From: Thermosynechococcaceae cyanobacterium MS004
Lineage (GTDB): Bacteria; Cyanobacteriota; Cyanobacteriia; Thermosynechococcales; Thermosynechococcaceae
Reading direction: 5' to 3'
Assembly: GCA_022402525.1 (NCBI GenBank)
Contig: JAKRSB010000016.1
Location: 1 to 43,726, forward strand
Length of the DNA: 43,726 bases
The notes beneath the pieces are model-generated. The model made no database searches. It was not told the DNA's origin and saw nothing but the letters and a program-made list of their open reading frames with translations. Of this stretch, positions 34,059-41,932 are shown piece after piece (position 1 is the first letter of the stretch; every line of letters starts with the position of its first letter). The position numbers were made by a program, and so were the translations under genes.

Positions 34059-34637
34059 CTAGAAAGTTTTGGGGCGTAACAGTGGATCAAAACGCTTACT
34101 AGGCTTGCAAACTCCATCGGTGTTGTATTGCGGACTAAACACGGTGCCCCAGGTGGAGAAACAAGTAGTGCGAGATGGCTCCAACACTCTATCAATGAAA
34201 TAACTTCTACGACCCACAGCTTGGACTTTGAGAAAAACTTTTTTGATAGAATTTGACCACGTAAAAACTTTACCCTTTCCAATAATAAGTGTGCCTGTTA
34301 ATGCTGTTGGAGGCGGCTCCTTGCCCCATACAAAATTCTTGTCTTCTGTTGCATAAAATGTATATTTCATGGCGTATCCACCGCCATTCATTAGAGTCAT
34401 GGATGGAGCTTCTAGATCGTTCTGTGCTTCTGTAGCAATTTTTGTGCCGTTGATATTGAGATTTTTAATGTTAAAATCACTAAAATTCATCTCTTCTACA
34501 GTAGATTTAACAAGGTTTTTGTTGTCAGAAATGGCGGCGAAATGATTGGAATTATCTTTGTATGCATGGCTAGATTGACTATTTATTGATATTAAGCTAA
34601 ATCCCAGAAACAATGCAGTAATGAGTTTTTTCTTCAT
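34059..34637 (-). CDS. Small exported protein of unknown family
   Basis: A 192-residue protein with a signal peptide (MKKKLITALFLGFSLISINS, cleavage near SSHA-YK). Residues 40-85 are polar. The rest is beta-rich: APSMTLMNGGGYAMKYTFYA, LTGTLIIGKGKVFTW, KKVFLKVQAVG. A final segment with two cysteines, TCFSTWGTVFSPQYNTDGVC, could form a disulfide outside the cytoplasm. This pattern (NGG-Y-MKYTF and a C-terminal CF-x-TWGT-N-C) resembles small secreted beta-sandwich proteins of unknown function in other bacteria and fungi; that is recollection, not a search result. It lies between the PLD-PLAT gene and another exported protein, with the same upstream element. Confidence 0.7.
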   Translation of the reverse strand: MKKKLITALFLGFSLISINSQSSHAYKDNSNHFAAISDNKNLVKSTVEEMNFSDFNIKNLNINGTKIATEAQNDLEAPSMTLMNGGGYAMKYTFYATEDKNFVWGKEPPPTALTGTLIIGKGKVFTWSNSIKKVFLKVQAVGRRSYFIDRVLEPSRTTCFSTWGTVFSPQYNTDGVCKPSKRFDPLLRPKTF

Positions 34638-34691
34638 AGTCTTTCTTCTAAGCTTTAAGAGCGTGTGCTTTGGTTTGAATGATTGATTTCA

Positions 34692-34734
34692 TTTAGTTGT
34701 AATGAGTACGTGCTGATTGATTTCTTAGATCAAG
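34692..34734 (-). promoter_or_regulatory. Shared 43-nt upstream element, copy B
   Basis: CTTGATCTAAG at the distal end and TACTCATTACAACTAAA at the proximal end, 55 bp before the start of the 34059-34637 gene. Confidence 0.75.
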
Positions 34735-34824
34735 ATATCGGAAGCTTATTGGGAGTTTTTCGATTTTTGAAAGTTACCTATTAATAAACTCCAGGCGATC
34801 GCATTATTCACCTTAATCGAGTCA

Positions 34825-34944
34825 AGCCGTGATGATTAGCCTAGATCCCATCTCTACTAAGGGATTTAAGTCAGGGCTTTAAGTATTTCAATTACCAAAT
34901 CCTAAAGACTCAAATGTTCTAGGCTCAACGGTTTCATCACGGCT
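34825..34944. repeat. Long imperfect inverted repeat
   Basis: AGCCGTGATGA followed by TTAGCCTAGA (34825-34845) is mirrored by TCTAGGCT, then TCATCACGGCT (34918-34944). About 70 bp of unique DNA separate the arms. It lies in the 368-bp gap between two exported-protein genes. It could be a decayed mobile element or a structured transcript end. Confidence 0.55.
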
Positions 34945-35005
34945 TACAACAAGACTATCGATTTGACAGATCACAACGGCTAAGTTTAGATGCTTCTGGC
35001 GCAAC

Positions 35006-35512
35006 CTATTTCGCAATCAAGGTAAGAGCATCAAGCGCGTTCTTTTGAGCCGTTTGTAACCAGCCGACGGCTTGGGTAATAGTATCTTTACCGCCCTTTT
35101 GCCACCAATTATCAGCACAGCGGCCCCCTGCCATCTTTTGCATATCAATGCGATAGCGCGGAGCAGTATCAGTGCCAGCATTATTGACCAAAGCTGCAAT
35201 ACAGCCCACTTCCGCAAATTTGAGCGGAATGTAGTAAGAGACGGACTGTGTTGCTTGGCTTTGAATTAACCATCGACCGCGTGAGTCTTTGCGGTTCATA
35301 TCTTTAATGCTGGCAAAGCTCCTATTTGGCATCACGAGGGTTGCATTAAGAGGAGTCCAGGCGGAGTCTCCGGGTTTAATGGTGGCTCCACCTAGGCTGA
35401 TGGGCTGTTTGAGTCCATTGATTACAACGGCATAGGTATCGGCGAAGGCAGGTGCGCTGGCGACAGTAACGGCAGATAGGGAAAGGGCAGCAGCAGCAAT
35501 TAACTTTTTCAT
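35006..35512 (-). CDS. Small exported protein of unknown family
   Basis: A 168-residue protein with a classical signal peptide (MKKLIAAAALSLSAVTVASA, cleavage after AFA-DT). The mature protein is about 144 residues. Its opening ADTYAVVINGLKQPISLGG looks like a beta strand, and it continues with basic motifs (MNRKDSRGRWLIQ). Two cysteines (VGCIAAL and GGRCADNWW) could pair outside the cytoplasm. The end (ITQAVGWLQTAQKNALDALTLI) is an amphipathic helix. I do not recognise a family. AGGAG sits well before the ATG. It has the same 43-nt upstream element as the two genes downstream, although 368 bp separate it from the next gene. Confidence 0.7.
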   Translation of the reverse strand: MKKLIAAAALSLSAVTVASAPAFADTYAVVINGLKQPISLGGATIKPGDSAWTPLNATLVMPNRSFASIKDMNRKDSRGRWLIQSQATQSVSYYIPLKFAEVGCIAALVNNAGTDTAPRYRIDMQKMAGGRCADNWWQKGGKDTITQAVGWLQTAQKNALDALTLIAK

Positions 35513-35586
35513 GGTTTTTCTCCTGGATTTAAGTAATGTAAGAAATATAGATAGTGTGTAAGGTTTTGACTGAATGCTTCCTTTGA

Positions 35587-35629
35587 TTCAGTTGTAATTA
35601 GTACGTGTAGATTCATCGCTTAGATCAAG
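35587..35629 (-). promoter_or_regulatory. Shared 43-nt upstream element, copy C
   Basis: CTTGATCTAAG and TACTAATTACAACTGAA blocks at the same spacing as copies A and B, 75 bp before the 35006-35512 gene. Confidence 0.75.
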
Positions 35630-35691
35630 ATTTTGATGTTTTTGAGGAATTTATCTTAAGGCAACTGCTTTGTGATTTTGATTCAGCATTA

Positions 35692-35709
35692 GCGTGATAT
35701 TGATCACGC
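35692..35709. promoter_or_regulatory. CRP-like palindrome
   Basis: GCGTGATATTGATCACGC has GTGA-N6-TCAC symmetry like cyanobacterial SyCRP1 sites. It lies about 60 bp beyond motif copy C and 180 bp before the exported-protein gene. It could instead be a simple hairpin. The rest of this 323-bp gap holds nothing else I can name. Confidence 0.35.
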
Positions 35710-35835
35710 CTCATTAGCTTCTTCTGGTGGCCTAACTGAACCCACGTTCTGAATATTTAGAATATTTGGAACTAAGCCTTATCGCTACGCTCACAAAAGT
35801 GCCTGGAGTATTGATGCATCAAGGGTTGTCCTGTC

Positions 35836-36678
35836 CTAGGGGGCGGAATCAGCGTCAGCCAAGCCTTTGGCCGAAGGGGAAAACTCGTCAAATTCAGGCT
35901 GACTCAGCGTCTCAGAAAATCCGGCAGGAAAGTTGGGTAGCTCTAGCGTCTCTCGTAGATTGACCACCGCACCAATGACCATCACCGTGGGCGAAAGGCG
36001 CTCGCCTTGGGTTTTTGCCACAATTGTTTCTAAAGTTGCAGTCCAAACCTGCTGCTGGACGGTGCCGCCCCACCGAATCACGGCAATGGGTGTGTCCCCT
36101 GGTTTCCCAAAGTGCTGAAGCTGCTGCACCAGAACCGGCAGCGATCGCCCTCCCATCAACACCACCAGAGACTCACTTCGGGCTAGAGCATCCCAGTCTA
36201 GGCTGTCCGGCTCATGGGCGCTCACAATGGTCACACTTCGGCTCAATACCGGATCGGTCAGCGGAATGCCTGCCAAAATGGGCGCTGCGATCGCCGAAGA
36301 TAGACCCGGCCATACCTCCACAGCACAGCCCTCTGCCCGGAGCGCCTGCACCTCAGAAGCCACCCGCCCAAATAGGGCAGGATCTCCACTCTTGAGTCGC
36401 ACAACCTGCTTCCCCTGCTGACAGTGATGTACTAAAAGCTGATTAATTTCGGCCTGAGGAACGCTGGGCTGCTGTCCACGCTTGCCGACCTGGAGCTGGA
36501 GACAAGTTTTTGGAGCCAGCCTTAATAAATCTGAATCAATGAGGGCATCATAGAGTATGACATCGGCAGTAGAGAGCAGGACTTGCCCAGCAGCGGTCAA
36601 AAATAAAGCCGATCCTGGCCCAGCACCTACAATATGAACTTTTCCCCCTGGATGAGCCAGACCCGTCTTTATTGTCAT
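35836..36678 (-). CDS. cobA: Uroporphyrinogen-III C-methyltransferase
   Basis: A 280-residue SAM-dependent enzyme of the SUMT family. It methylates uroporphyrinogen III at C-2 and C-7 to precorrin-2 for siroheme and cobalamin synthesis. The N-terminal SAM loop is VHIVGAGPGS, then YDALIDSDLLRLAP. The second family block is VVRLKSGDPALFGR (about 95-108), then EVWPGLSSAIAAPILAGIPLTD and LVVLMGGRSLPVLVQQL. The end has IAVIRWGGTVQQQVW and PTVMVIGAVVNLRE. There is no fused siroheme or HemD domain. The last 25 residues are extra. It is monocistronic on the minus strand. Confidence 0.93.
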   Translation of the reverse strand: MTIKTGLAHPGGKVHIVGAGPGSALFLTAAGQVLLSTADVILYDALIDSDLLRLAPKTCLQLQVGKRGQQPSVPQAEINQLLVHHCQQGKQVVRLKSGDPALFGRVASEVQALRAEGCAVEVWPGLSSAIAAPILAGIPLTDPVLSRSVTIVSAHEPDSLDWDALARSESLVVLMGGRSLPVLVQQLQHFGKPGDTPIAVIRWGGTVQQQVWTATLETIVAKTQGERLSPTVMVIGAVVNLRETLELPNFPAGFSETLSQPEFDEFSPSAKGLADADSAP

Positions 36679-36865
36679 GATGTTTTGAGTGAGTCTAGAG
36701 CCCGCTTTGAGACCTCATGGCGCACAAAAGTAGTCAACAGAGTCATTATTGCAATTGTTCAGGATGGAGTGGCGAAAACTGAGACAAAAGGCTAGGTTTT
36801 AGATTCGGTTATTCGGTGCTCATAAACTCAGGGTGCTCATCAACTCAGAGTCAGCTTGCTCAGTC

Positions 36866-36943
36866 TAATTGACACGTCTAGTTCACACATCTAATTCACA
36901 CATCTAGTTCACACATCCAATTCACACATCTAATTCACATAAA
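36866..36943. repeat. Tandem repeat, ATCTAATTCACAC unit
   Basis: Five to six copies of a 13-bp unit lie directly upstream of the PilP/GspC-like gene, within about 30 bp of its start. Confidence 0.75.
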
Positions 36944-36974
36944 AATTTCTAGGAAGCGGTGAGGATTATCTCAA

Positions 36975-37772
36975 ATGAAGGCGCGGTTTAATCAATTACC
37001 CCTATTCTTGCTCCTTTCCCTCACTGCAGGGTTAACGGGCGGGTGCGGCCTCTTTGGCGGTGGTGAGGATGCGGCTGTCAATCAATCGCCTCAGCCTACG
37101 GCTTCCCAGCCCTTTCCGAGTCCAGAGGTGCCCATTGCCAGCGCACCTTCCAAAATTGCGCTCACCCGCCCAACCAATCCTGATGACCGGATACGGGTCA
37201 TTAAAAGCGGCAGAAACGATCCGTTTGCGCTGTTGCTTCCGCCCAGTCGCGGTGATAGCGCAGCGGCACCCAACACCCCAGCCGATTCTGGGAATAACGC
37301 TCCAAACTCTGGCAAGAATGGCTCAGCCCAGGACAATCAACGGGAAGGGAACGCTGCAAGAGACAGCGCCAGCAGGCCTGCTGTAACCCGTCTTCCAGAT
37401 TTGCCAGGGCCAGGTCAGCCCTCAGATGGTTCAGGTCTTCCTGGGGGGGTAAACCTGCCTGCACTTCCACCGAAGCCGGAACTGGCTGGGGTAAAAGTGA
37501 CGGGCGTGGTAGTCGTGGCAGGTGTTCCTAGCGCGATCATTCAGGCTCCTGGAGAGCCTACGAGCCGCACCGTTTCCGTCGGAGACTCGATCTCTAATGG
37601 TCAGCTCTATGTCAAAGCGATTGATACCAGCAATCGTGCTGAACCTGTGGTGATTTTTCAGCAGGGTGGGCTTGAATTTTCTGTAGCAGTGGGCCGCGAC
37701 CCTGTGCTGCTGGCCTCTGCAAGTTCTGCGTCTTCGCCTATACGGGGGCTATACTCTGTGCGGGGTAGGTAG
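36975..37772 (+). CDS. Lipoprotein with PilP/GspC-like C-terminal domain
   Basis: A 265-residue predicted lipoprotein. A hydrophobic signal (LPLFLLLSLTAGL) ends in a lipobox-like TGGC at residue 24. Residues about 30-165 are rich in Pro, Ser, Asn and Ala, with the short element VIKSGRNDPFALLLPP that recalls the DPF motif of pilus-assembly PilP proteins. Residues about 172-250 form a compact beta domain (GVKVTGVVVVAGVPSAIIQA, TSRTVSVGDSISNGQLYVKAI, VIFQQGGLEFSVAVG) similar to the HR domain of PilP/GspC. A role in type IV pilus or secretion-machine alignment is plausible, but no pil genes are adjacent. Confidence 0.65.
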   Translation: MKARFNQLPLFLLLSLTAGLTGGCGLFGGGEDAAVNQSPQPTASQPFPSPEVPIASAPSKIALTRPTNPDDRIRVIKSGRNDPFALLLPPSRGDSAAAPNTPADSGNNAPNSGKNGSAQDNQREGNAARDSASRPAVTRLPDLPGPGQPSDGSGLPGGVNLPALPPKPELAGVKVTGVVVVAGVPSAIIQAPGEPTSRTVSVGDSISNGQLYVKAIDTSNRAEPVVIFQQGGLEFSVAVGRDPVLLASASSASSPIRGLYSVRGR

Positions 37773-37794
37773 TGCCTAGCGCTTGCCTAGGTTG

Positions 37795-37858
37795 ATTTTT
37801 ACCGAGATTGAATTACCGAGATTGAATTACTGAGATTGAGCTACCGAGATTGAGAATG
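37795..37858. repeat. Tandem repeat, TACCGAGATTGAAT unit
   Basis: About four copies of a 14-bp unit immediately follow the PilP/GspC-like gene. Confidence 0.75.
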
Positions 37859-37877
37859 CTCAATCAGAATGCTTCGT

Positions 37878-37911
37878 AAAAGCCAGGAGTTTTAGGACTC
37901 TTGGCTTTTTT
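37878..37911 (+). terminator. Terminator after the PilP/GspC-like gene
   Basis: AAAGCCAGGAGT pairs with ACTCTTGGCTTT around a short loop and is followed by TTTTT. Confidence 0.7.
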
Positions 37912-37919
37912 ATTGGATA

Positions 37920-38073
37920 ACGTGAGTTCGATGATCACTTAAAGTCCCTCTCCCCAAACCCCTCTCCCACAGGCGAGGGGCTTAAGAAACTTGATTTTTA
38001 ATTGCCCCTCCTTCGCCCTAGTGAGAAGGCGGATGGGAGGATGAGGGGCGGTTGTTTTTTGTCGAACTCACGT
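37920..38073 (+). mobile_element. MITE-like inverted-repeat element, copy 3
   Basis: A 154-bp element in the same orientation as copy 2, with the same termini and inner GC-rich inverted pair. Its central palindrome has mutated arms. Flanks are TTGGATA and TGAATAG, so no target duplication survives. It lies directly behind a terminator. Confidence 0.8.
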
Positions 38074-38372
38074 TGAATAGCAGATATTTGGATGGCAGAA
38101 AAACGATCGCTGTCGAGAAAAACCGCAGAATTCTATTTGAAGAATTCTATTTATTTATGGCCAGTGACTCCCTACAATGACAAATCAGTAGGTGCGTTCC
38201 CTAAGCGCTGGTGCTCGAAGGGAATTGACCGAGATGTGTTGTGGTTGCTGGAGACCTTTTGCTCTTGTTCACTTTGTTTCAGGCGGGTCAACGATCGCTA
38301 TTCCTTGGGCGATCTCATCAAAAGCGAGCAAGTCATGCTCTAACAGGGTTACGCCATTCTGTGTCTATATCT
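38074..38372. other. Leader region of the binding-protein gene, no gene seen
   Basis: About 300 bp between the MITE and the dppA-type gene. It contains a duplicated AGAATTCTATTT and no supportable small gene. The open frame running into the binding protein from 38241 lacks family similarity. Confidence 0.45.
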
Positions 38373-39974
38373 ATGTCTAGACTGGGTAGCCTGCTTTGTC
38401 TTTGCTTGCTAGGGGTCTTTTTAGCCGTCGGCTGTAGCCGCTCCACCCCCCCACCGGGCGGCGGTACGGGGAGCGATCGCGTGGTGATTGGCACCACGGC
38501 CAAAATCCGTACCCTTGACCCTGCCGATGCCTACGAAGTGTTTTCAGGCAATCTCCTGTACAACCTGGGCGATCGCCTCTATACCTACGAAACCGGAACC
38601 AGTACCCTCAAGCCTCATCTCGCCACGGCCCTGCCCAAAGTGAGCGAAGATGGCTTAACCTACACCATTCCGCTGCGCAAAGGCGTCAAGTTCCACGATG
38701 GCACCCCGTTTGACGCCAAAGCCATGGCCTTCTCTCTCCAGCGATTTATCGAAAATGGTGGACAGCCAGCGGGCCTACTCAGCGACCCCGTTCAATCGGT
38801 CAAAGCGACAGGCGATCTAGAGCTGACCATTACCCTCAAGAAACCCTTTGCGGCCTTCACGGATCTGCTGGCCTTTTCCGGGCTGGTTCCAGTGTCGCCG
38901 AAAGTTTACAAGAAAGGGGCAGGGCAGTTTCTGCCGGAGCAGTTTGTGGGTACTGGCCCCTATCAGCTCGTCAAGCTGAGTGGCGACGCCATTCGCCTTG
39001 CGGTCTTTGACGACTACTGGGGGACAAAGCCCACCAATAAAGGCGTAGACATTCAGATTTTTTCTAGCCCTGCGAATCTATTTAATGCCTTTCGCACTGG
39101 CTCCATTGATCTGGCCTATCAGTCTCTTGACCCAGATCAAATTCAGGCCTTAGAAAATGCTGCCGAACAGGGAGACTGGCAGGCCATTAGTGGATCCGGT
39201 AACGTCATCAACTTCCTGATGCTCAATCTCAAGGATCCGGCATTGTCTAAAGTCAAGGTGCGTCAGGCGATCGCCGGCATGATCAACCGAGACACGCTGA
39301 CGGATCGGGTCTTTAAGGGACAGGCCGATCCGCTGTACTCGCTGATTCCCAATACATTTTCAACCATCGCTCAGCCTGTGTTTCAGTCGCAGAAGCTCGA
39401 TAAAACCAAAATTACGGCACTGCTGAAAGAGTCTGGCTATGACGCGGGGAATCCCCTTAAGCTCAATCTTTGGTATCGCTCTAACCTAACCAGTGACGGG
39501 GTGGCCGCCACAACCCTTAAGGCCATGATTGCCCAAGACTACGGCGATATCGTGCAGCTCGACCTCAACAGCGTGGACTCGGCGACGGCCTACAATAACC
39601 TCGACAAGGGCACCTACCCGATGTTTATGCTCGACTGGACTGGGGATTATTACGATCCGGATACCTACGTGCATCCGTTCCTGTCCTGCGAGAAGGGTTC
39701 GGTCAAGGCAGGGTGCGAGAAAGGCCAAAGCCAGGCTTGGGGGTCGTTTTACTATAGCGATCGCGCCAACCAGCTCATTGATCAACAGCGCAAGACACAA
39801 GATCCCAAACAGCGCCAGCAAATTTTTGGCCAGATCCAAACCCTTTTGGCGCAGGATGTGCCCTACATTCCCCTCTGGCAGAAGAAAGACTATGTTTTTG
39901 GCCAGAAGGGCATTCAGGGTATTCAGCTTCAGCCCAGCCAGCAGTTTGCGTTCTGGGCGCTGAGCAAGTCCTAG
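38373..39974 (+). CDS. ABC transporter substrate-binding protein, peptide/nickel family
   Basis: A 533-residue lipoprotein of the SBP_bac_5 (DppA/OppA) family, which binds peptides, nickel complexes or similar in the periplasm. The lipobox is LAVGC (Cys about 21). Family blocks are RVVIGTTAKIRTLDPADAY, TLKPHLATALPKVSEDGLTYTIPLRKGVKFHDGTPFDAKAMAFSL, FVGTGPYQLVKL and VRQAIAGMINRDTL. The ending is QIQTLLAQDVPYIPLW. ATG at 38373 gives a normal lipoprotein signal; the longer open frame from 38241 does not. A cognate permease follows at 40087. The ligand is not readable from sequence. Confidence 0.9.
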   Translation: MSRLGSLLCLCLLGVFLAVGCSRSTPPPGGGTGSDRVVIGTTAKIRTLDPADAYEVFSGNLLYNLGDRLYTYETGTSTLKPHLATALPKVSEDGLTYTIPLRKGVKFHDGTPFDAKAMAFSLQRFIENGGQPAGLLSDPVQSVKATGDLELTITLKKPFAAFTDLLAFSGLVPVSPKVYKKGAGQFLPEQFVGTGPYQLVKLSGDAIRLAVFDDYWGTKPTNKGVDIQIFSSPANLFNAFRTGSIDLAYQSLDPDQIQALENAAEQGDWQAISGSGNVINFLMLNLKDPALSKVKVRQAIAGMINRDTLTDRVFKGQADPLYSLIPNTFSTIAQPVFQSQKLDKTKITALLKESGYDAGNPLKLNLWYRSNLTSDGVAATTLKAMIAQDYGDIVQLDLNSVDSATAYNNLDKGTYPMFMLDWTGDYYDPDTYVHPFLSCEKGSVKAGCEKGQSQAWGSFYYSDRANQLIDQQRKTQDPKQRQQIFGQIQTLLAQDVPYIPLWQKKDYVFGQKGIQGIQLQPSQQFAFWALSKS

Positions 39975-40030
39975 CGCGCCCCAATCGCTCCCAATCGCCC
40001 CTGATCGCCCCCAGTCATCTCCCAATTGCC
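39975..40030. repeat. Degenerate tandem repeat, CCCAATCGC unit
   Basis: Five diverged copies of a 9-11 bp unit lie between the binding protein and permease genes. Confidence 0.55.
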
Positions 40031-40086
40031 TCCAAAAGCCTAACCGCCAGCCGTAACATCAGGCTCAGACCCTTCTAGGAACTGCC

Positions 40087-41115
40087 ATGTCGTCTCGAAT
40101 CCGTGCGCTGCAATACTACATTCTGTCGCGCCTGCTCTTGGCTCCGCTCATGGTGTGGACGATTACCACCATCGTTTTCCTGCTGCTGCGGGCAACCCCT
40201 GGAGATCCGGTGGACGCCATCCTCGGCCCTCGTGCCCCAGAAGCCCAGAAGGAGCTAATCCGCCAGCAGCTAGGGCTGGGGGATCCGCTCTGGGTGCAGT
40301 ATCTCCACTATATGCAGGGGCTGCTGCGGCTGGATCTAGGCAGCTCCCTGGCGACTCGTGGACAGGCGGTGTGGGATATTGTCCAAGACTATTTTCCGGC
40401 CACTGCGGAGCTGGCGTTTTTTAGTATGGCGATCGCCCTTCTGATTGGGGTCAGCGTCGGCATTCTTTCCGCCTCTCGACCCAATACGCCCCTGGATGCG
40501 GGCGGGCGCATTTTTGGCATCGTGACTTACTCCGTGCCCCTGTTTTGGGTGGGAATGCTCCTACAGCTTGTGTTTTCGGTGCAGTTGGGCTGGTTTCCTC
40601 TGGGCACCCGCTACCCCATCTCGTCTTCCCCACCAGAGGGATTTACGGGGCTATATACCCTAGACAGCCTCCTGTCAGGAAACCTAGAGGCCTTGGGGCT
40701 ATCTCTGTACTATCTGGCCCTCCCCTGCTTTGCCTTGGGGCTTGTCCTGAGCGGCATTTTTGAGCGGATTGTGCGGGTCAACCTGAAGCAGACCCTGAAG
40801 GCTGACTACGTGGAGGCCGCTAGAGCGCGGGGTATTCCAGAGCGGCGCGTCCTGCTGCGCCACGCCCTCAAAAACGCGCTGATTCCCGTGGTGACGGTGT
40901 TGGGTTTAACCCTCGCGGCGATGCTGGGGGGCGCGGTGCTCACAGAGGTCACTTTTTCTTGGCCAGGACTAGGAAATCGGCTCTACGAAGCTATTTCCAT
41001 GCGTGATTACCCGACGGTGCAGGGCATTATTGTATTCTTTGCCGTCATTGTGGTGATTTTTAGTATTGCGATCGATATCGTCAACGCCTATATCGATCCG
41101 CGCATTCGGTATTGA
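40087..41115 (+). CDS. ABC transporter permease, DppB/OppB type
   Basis: A 342-residue inner-membrane permease with six membrane segments and the binding-protein-dependent transport domain. The start (YYILSRLLLAPLMVWTITTIVFLLLRATPGDPVD) and the block GLGDPLWVQYLHYMQGLLRLDLGSSL are typical of DppB. The EAA loop, which contacts the ATPase, is DYVEAARARGIPERRVLLRHALKNALIPVVTV (about 240-270). AGGA lies shortly before the ATG. It follows the binding protein by 112 bp. The second permease (DppC) and the two ATPases are not in the window, so the transporter genes must be split. Confidence 0.93.
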   Translation: MSSRIRALQYYILSRLLLAPLMVWTITTIVFLLLRATPGDPVDAILGPRAPEAQKELIRQQLGLGDPLWVQYLHYMQGLLRLDLGSSLATRGQAVWDIVQDYFPATAELAFFSMAIALLIGVSVGILSASRPNTPLDAGGRIFGIVTYSVPLFWVGMLLQLVFSVQLGWFPLGTRYPISSSPPEGFTGLYTLDSLLSGNLEALGLSLYYLALPCFALGLVLSGIFERIVRVNLKQTLKADYVEAARARGIPERRVLLRHALKNALIPVVTVLGLTLAAMLGGAVLTEVTFSWPGLGNRLYEAISMRDYPTVQGIIVFFAVIVVIFSIAIDIVNAYIDPRIRY

Positions 41116-41213
41116 TTGAGATTTTTATAATCGCAATAGCCGTACCTGAACCGCCCCATCATCCTGTAATCGTCACGATAGGATCAAGGCTAGGTAGAGC
41201 TTTAGGGATAGCT

Positions 41214-41816
41214 ATGGGTTCTTGGCGCGATCGCATCCATCAGCTGAGTGGCAAAACCCGCTATGTGGTTTGTCGCCTTTTCTTGCACCTTTCCGGCGAC
41301 CAAATTGCGCCGCTGCTCGGCATTCTCAACCAGGCAATGATCACTGCCGAAGAGGCCGAGGGAGACATCCAGGTTCTGGGAGAAGAACTCGTCCATATCT
41401 GTCAGAACTTGCTCCAGCTTGAGGTGTACTGGCAGTCTGGCGCAAACGAGGGAGATGTATTTTGGGATGAAGGAGAAGCTGGACAATACGTCAACGAGCT
41501 TTTTACAGACGCTGCCCAGCGCTATCTCAGCCAGCCAGCCAGCACTGCAGCGCCAGCGCAGGATGAACCCTTAACCCTGCCCATTACCCGAAACGTCATC
41601 GTCATGCTCACCGTTGCCTACGAAGGAGACGAAACGCTTCTAGAGTCTGATCTATCTAATATGTCCGCTATGAAAGACGGACTCAAAACCCTGATTAATC
41701 TTCACTACCAAGAATCACTGCGGGCAATTCAGGTACACTTTTCCCCCGCACAGTTCGGTGATGAACTCACGCCCGACCAAATTTTGGTGAACTTCCCTGA
41801 GTTAATTCCGCTCTAG
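41214..41816 (+). CDS. DUF1517-like cytosolic protein
   Basis: A 200-residue soluble protein. Helical N-terminal part: SWRDRIHQLSGKTRYVVCRLFLHLSG, then a helix-rich region to about 95. A linker rich in Ala/Gln/Pro separates it from an alpha/beta C-terminal domain (VIVMLTVAYEGDETLLESDLSN to LTPDQILVNFPELIPL) that resembles the DUF1517 domain of cyanobacterial and plastid proteins. ATG at 41214 is preferred to 41112, because the upstream 34 residues overlap the permease stop and look non-coding. Function unknown. Confidence 0.65.
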   Translation: MGSWRDRIHQLSGKTRYVVCRLFLHLSGDQIAPLLGILNQAMITAEEAEGDIQVLGEELVHICQNLLQLEVYWQSGANEGDVFWDEGEAGQYVNELFTDAAQRYLSQPASTAAPAQDEPLTLPITRNVIVMLTVAYEGDETLLESDLSNMSAMKDGLKTLINLHYQESLRAIQVHFSPAQFGDELTPDQILVNFPELIPL

Positions 41817-41932
41817 AGGCTTTAGCTCAGCATAGATGGATGACGCTCAACCGTGGCCGCTGCAACGTTGAGTGATACCCATCCGTTCACCGTCCTCTCA
41901 AGATTTTTGAATCCCTAGGGGTTGCTAATTCT

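Noticed and set aside
36866-36943. CRISPR-like or iteron origin repeats
   Set aside because: A 13-bp array of the same kind as many others in the window. No replication initiator gene or DnaA boxes are nearby.
38092-38343. An 83-residue protein before the binding protein
   Set aside because: No ribosome site or domain, and it overlaps the leader of the DppA-type gene in another frame.
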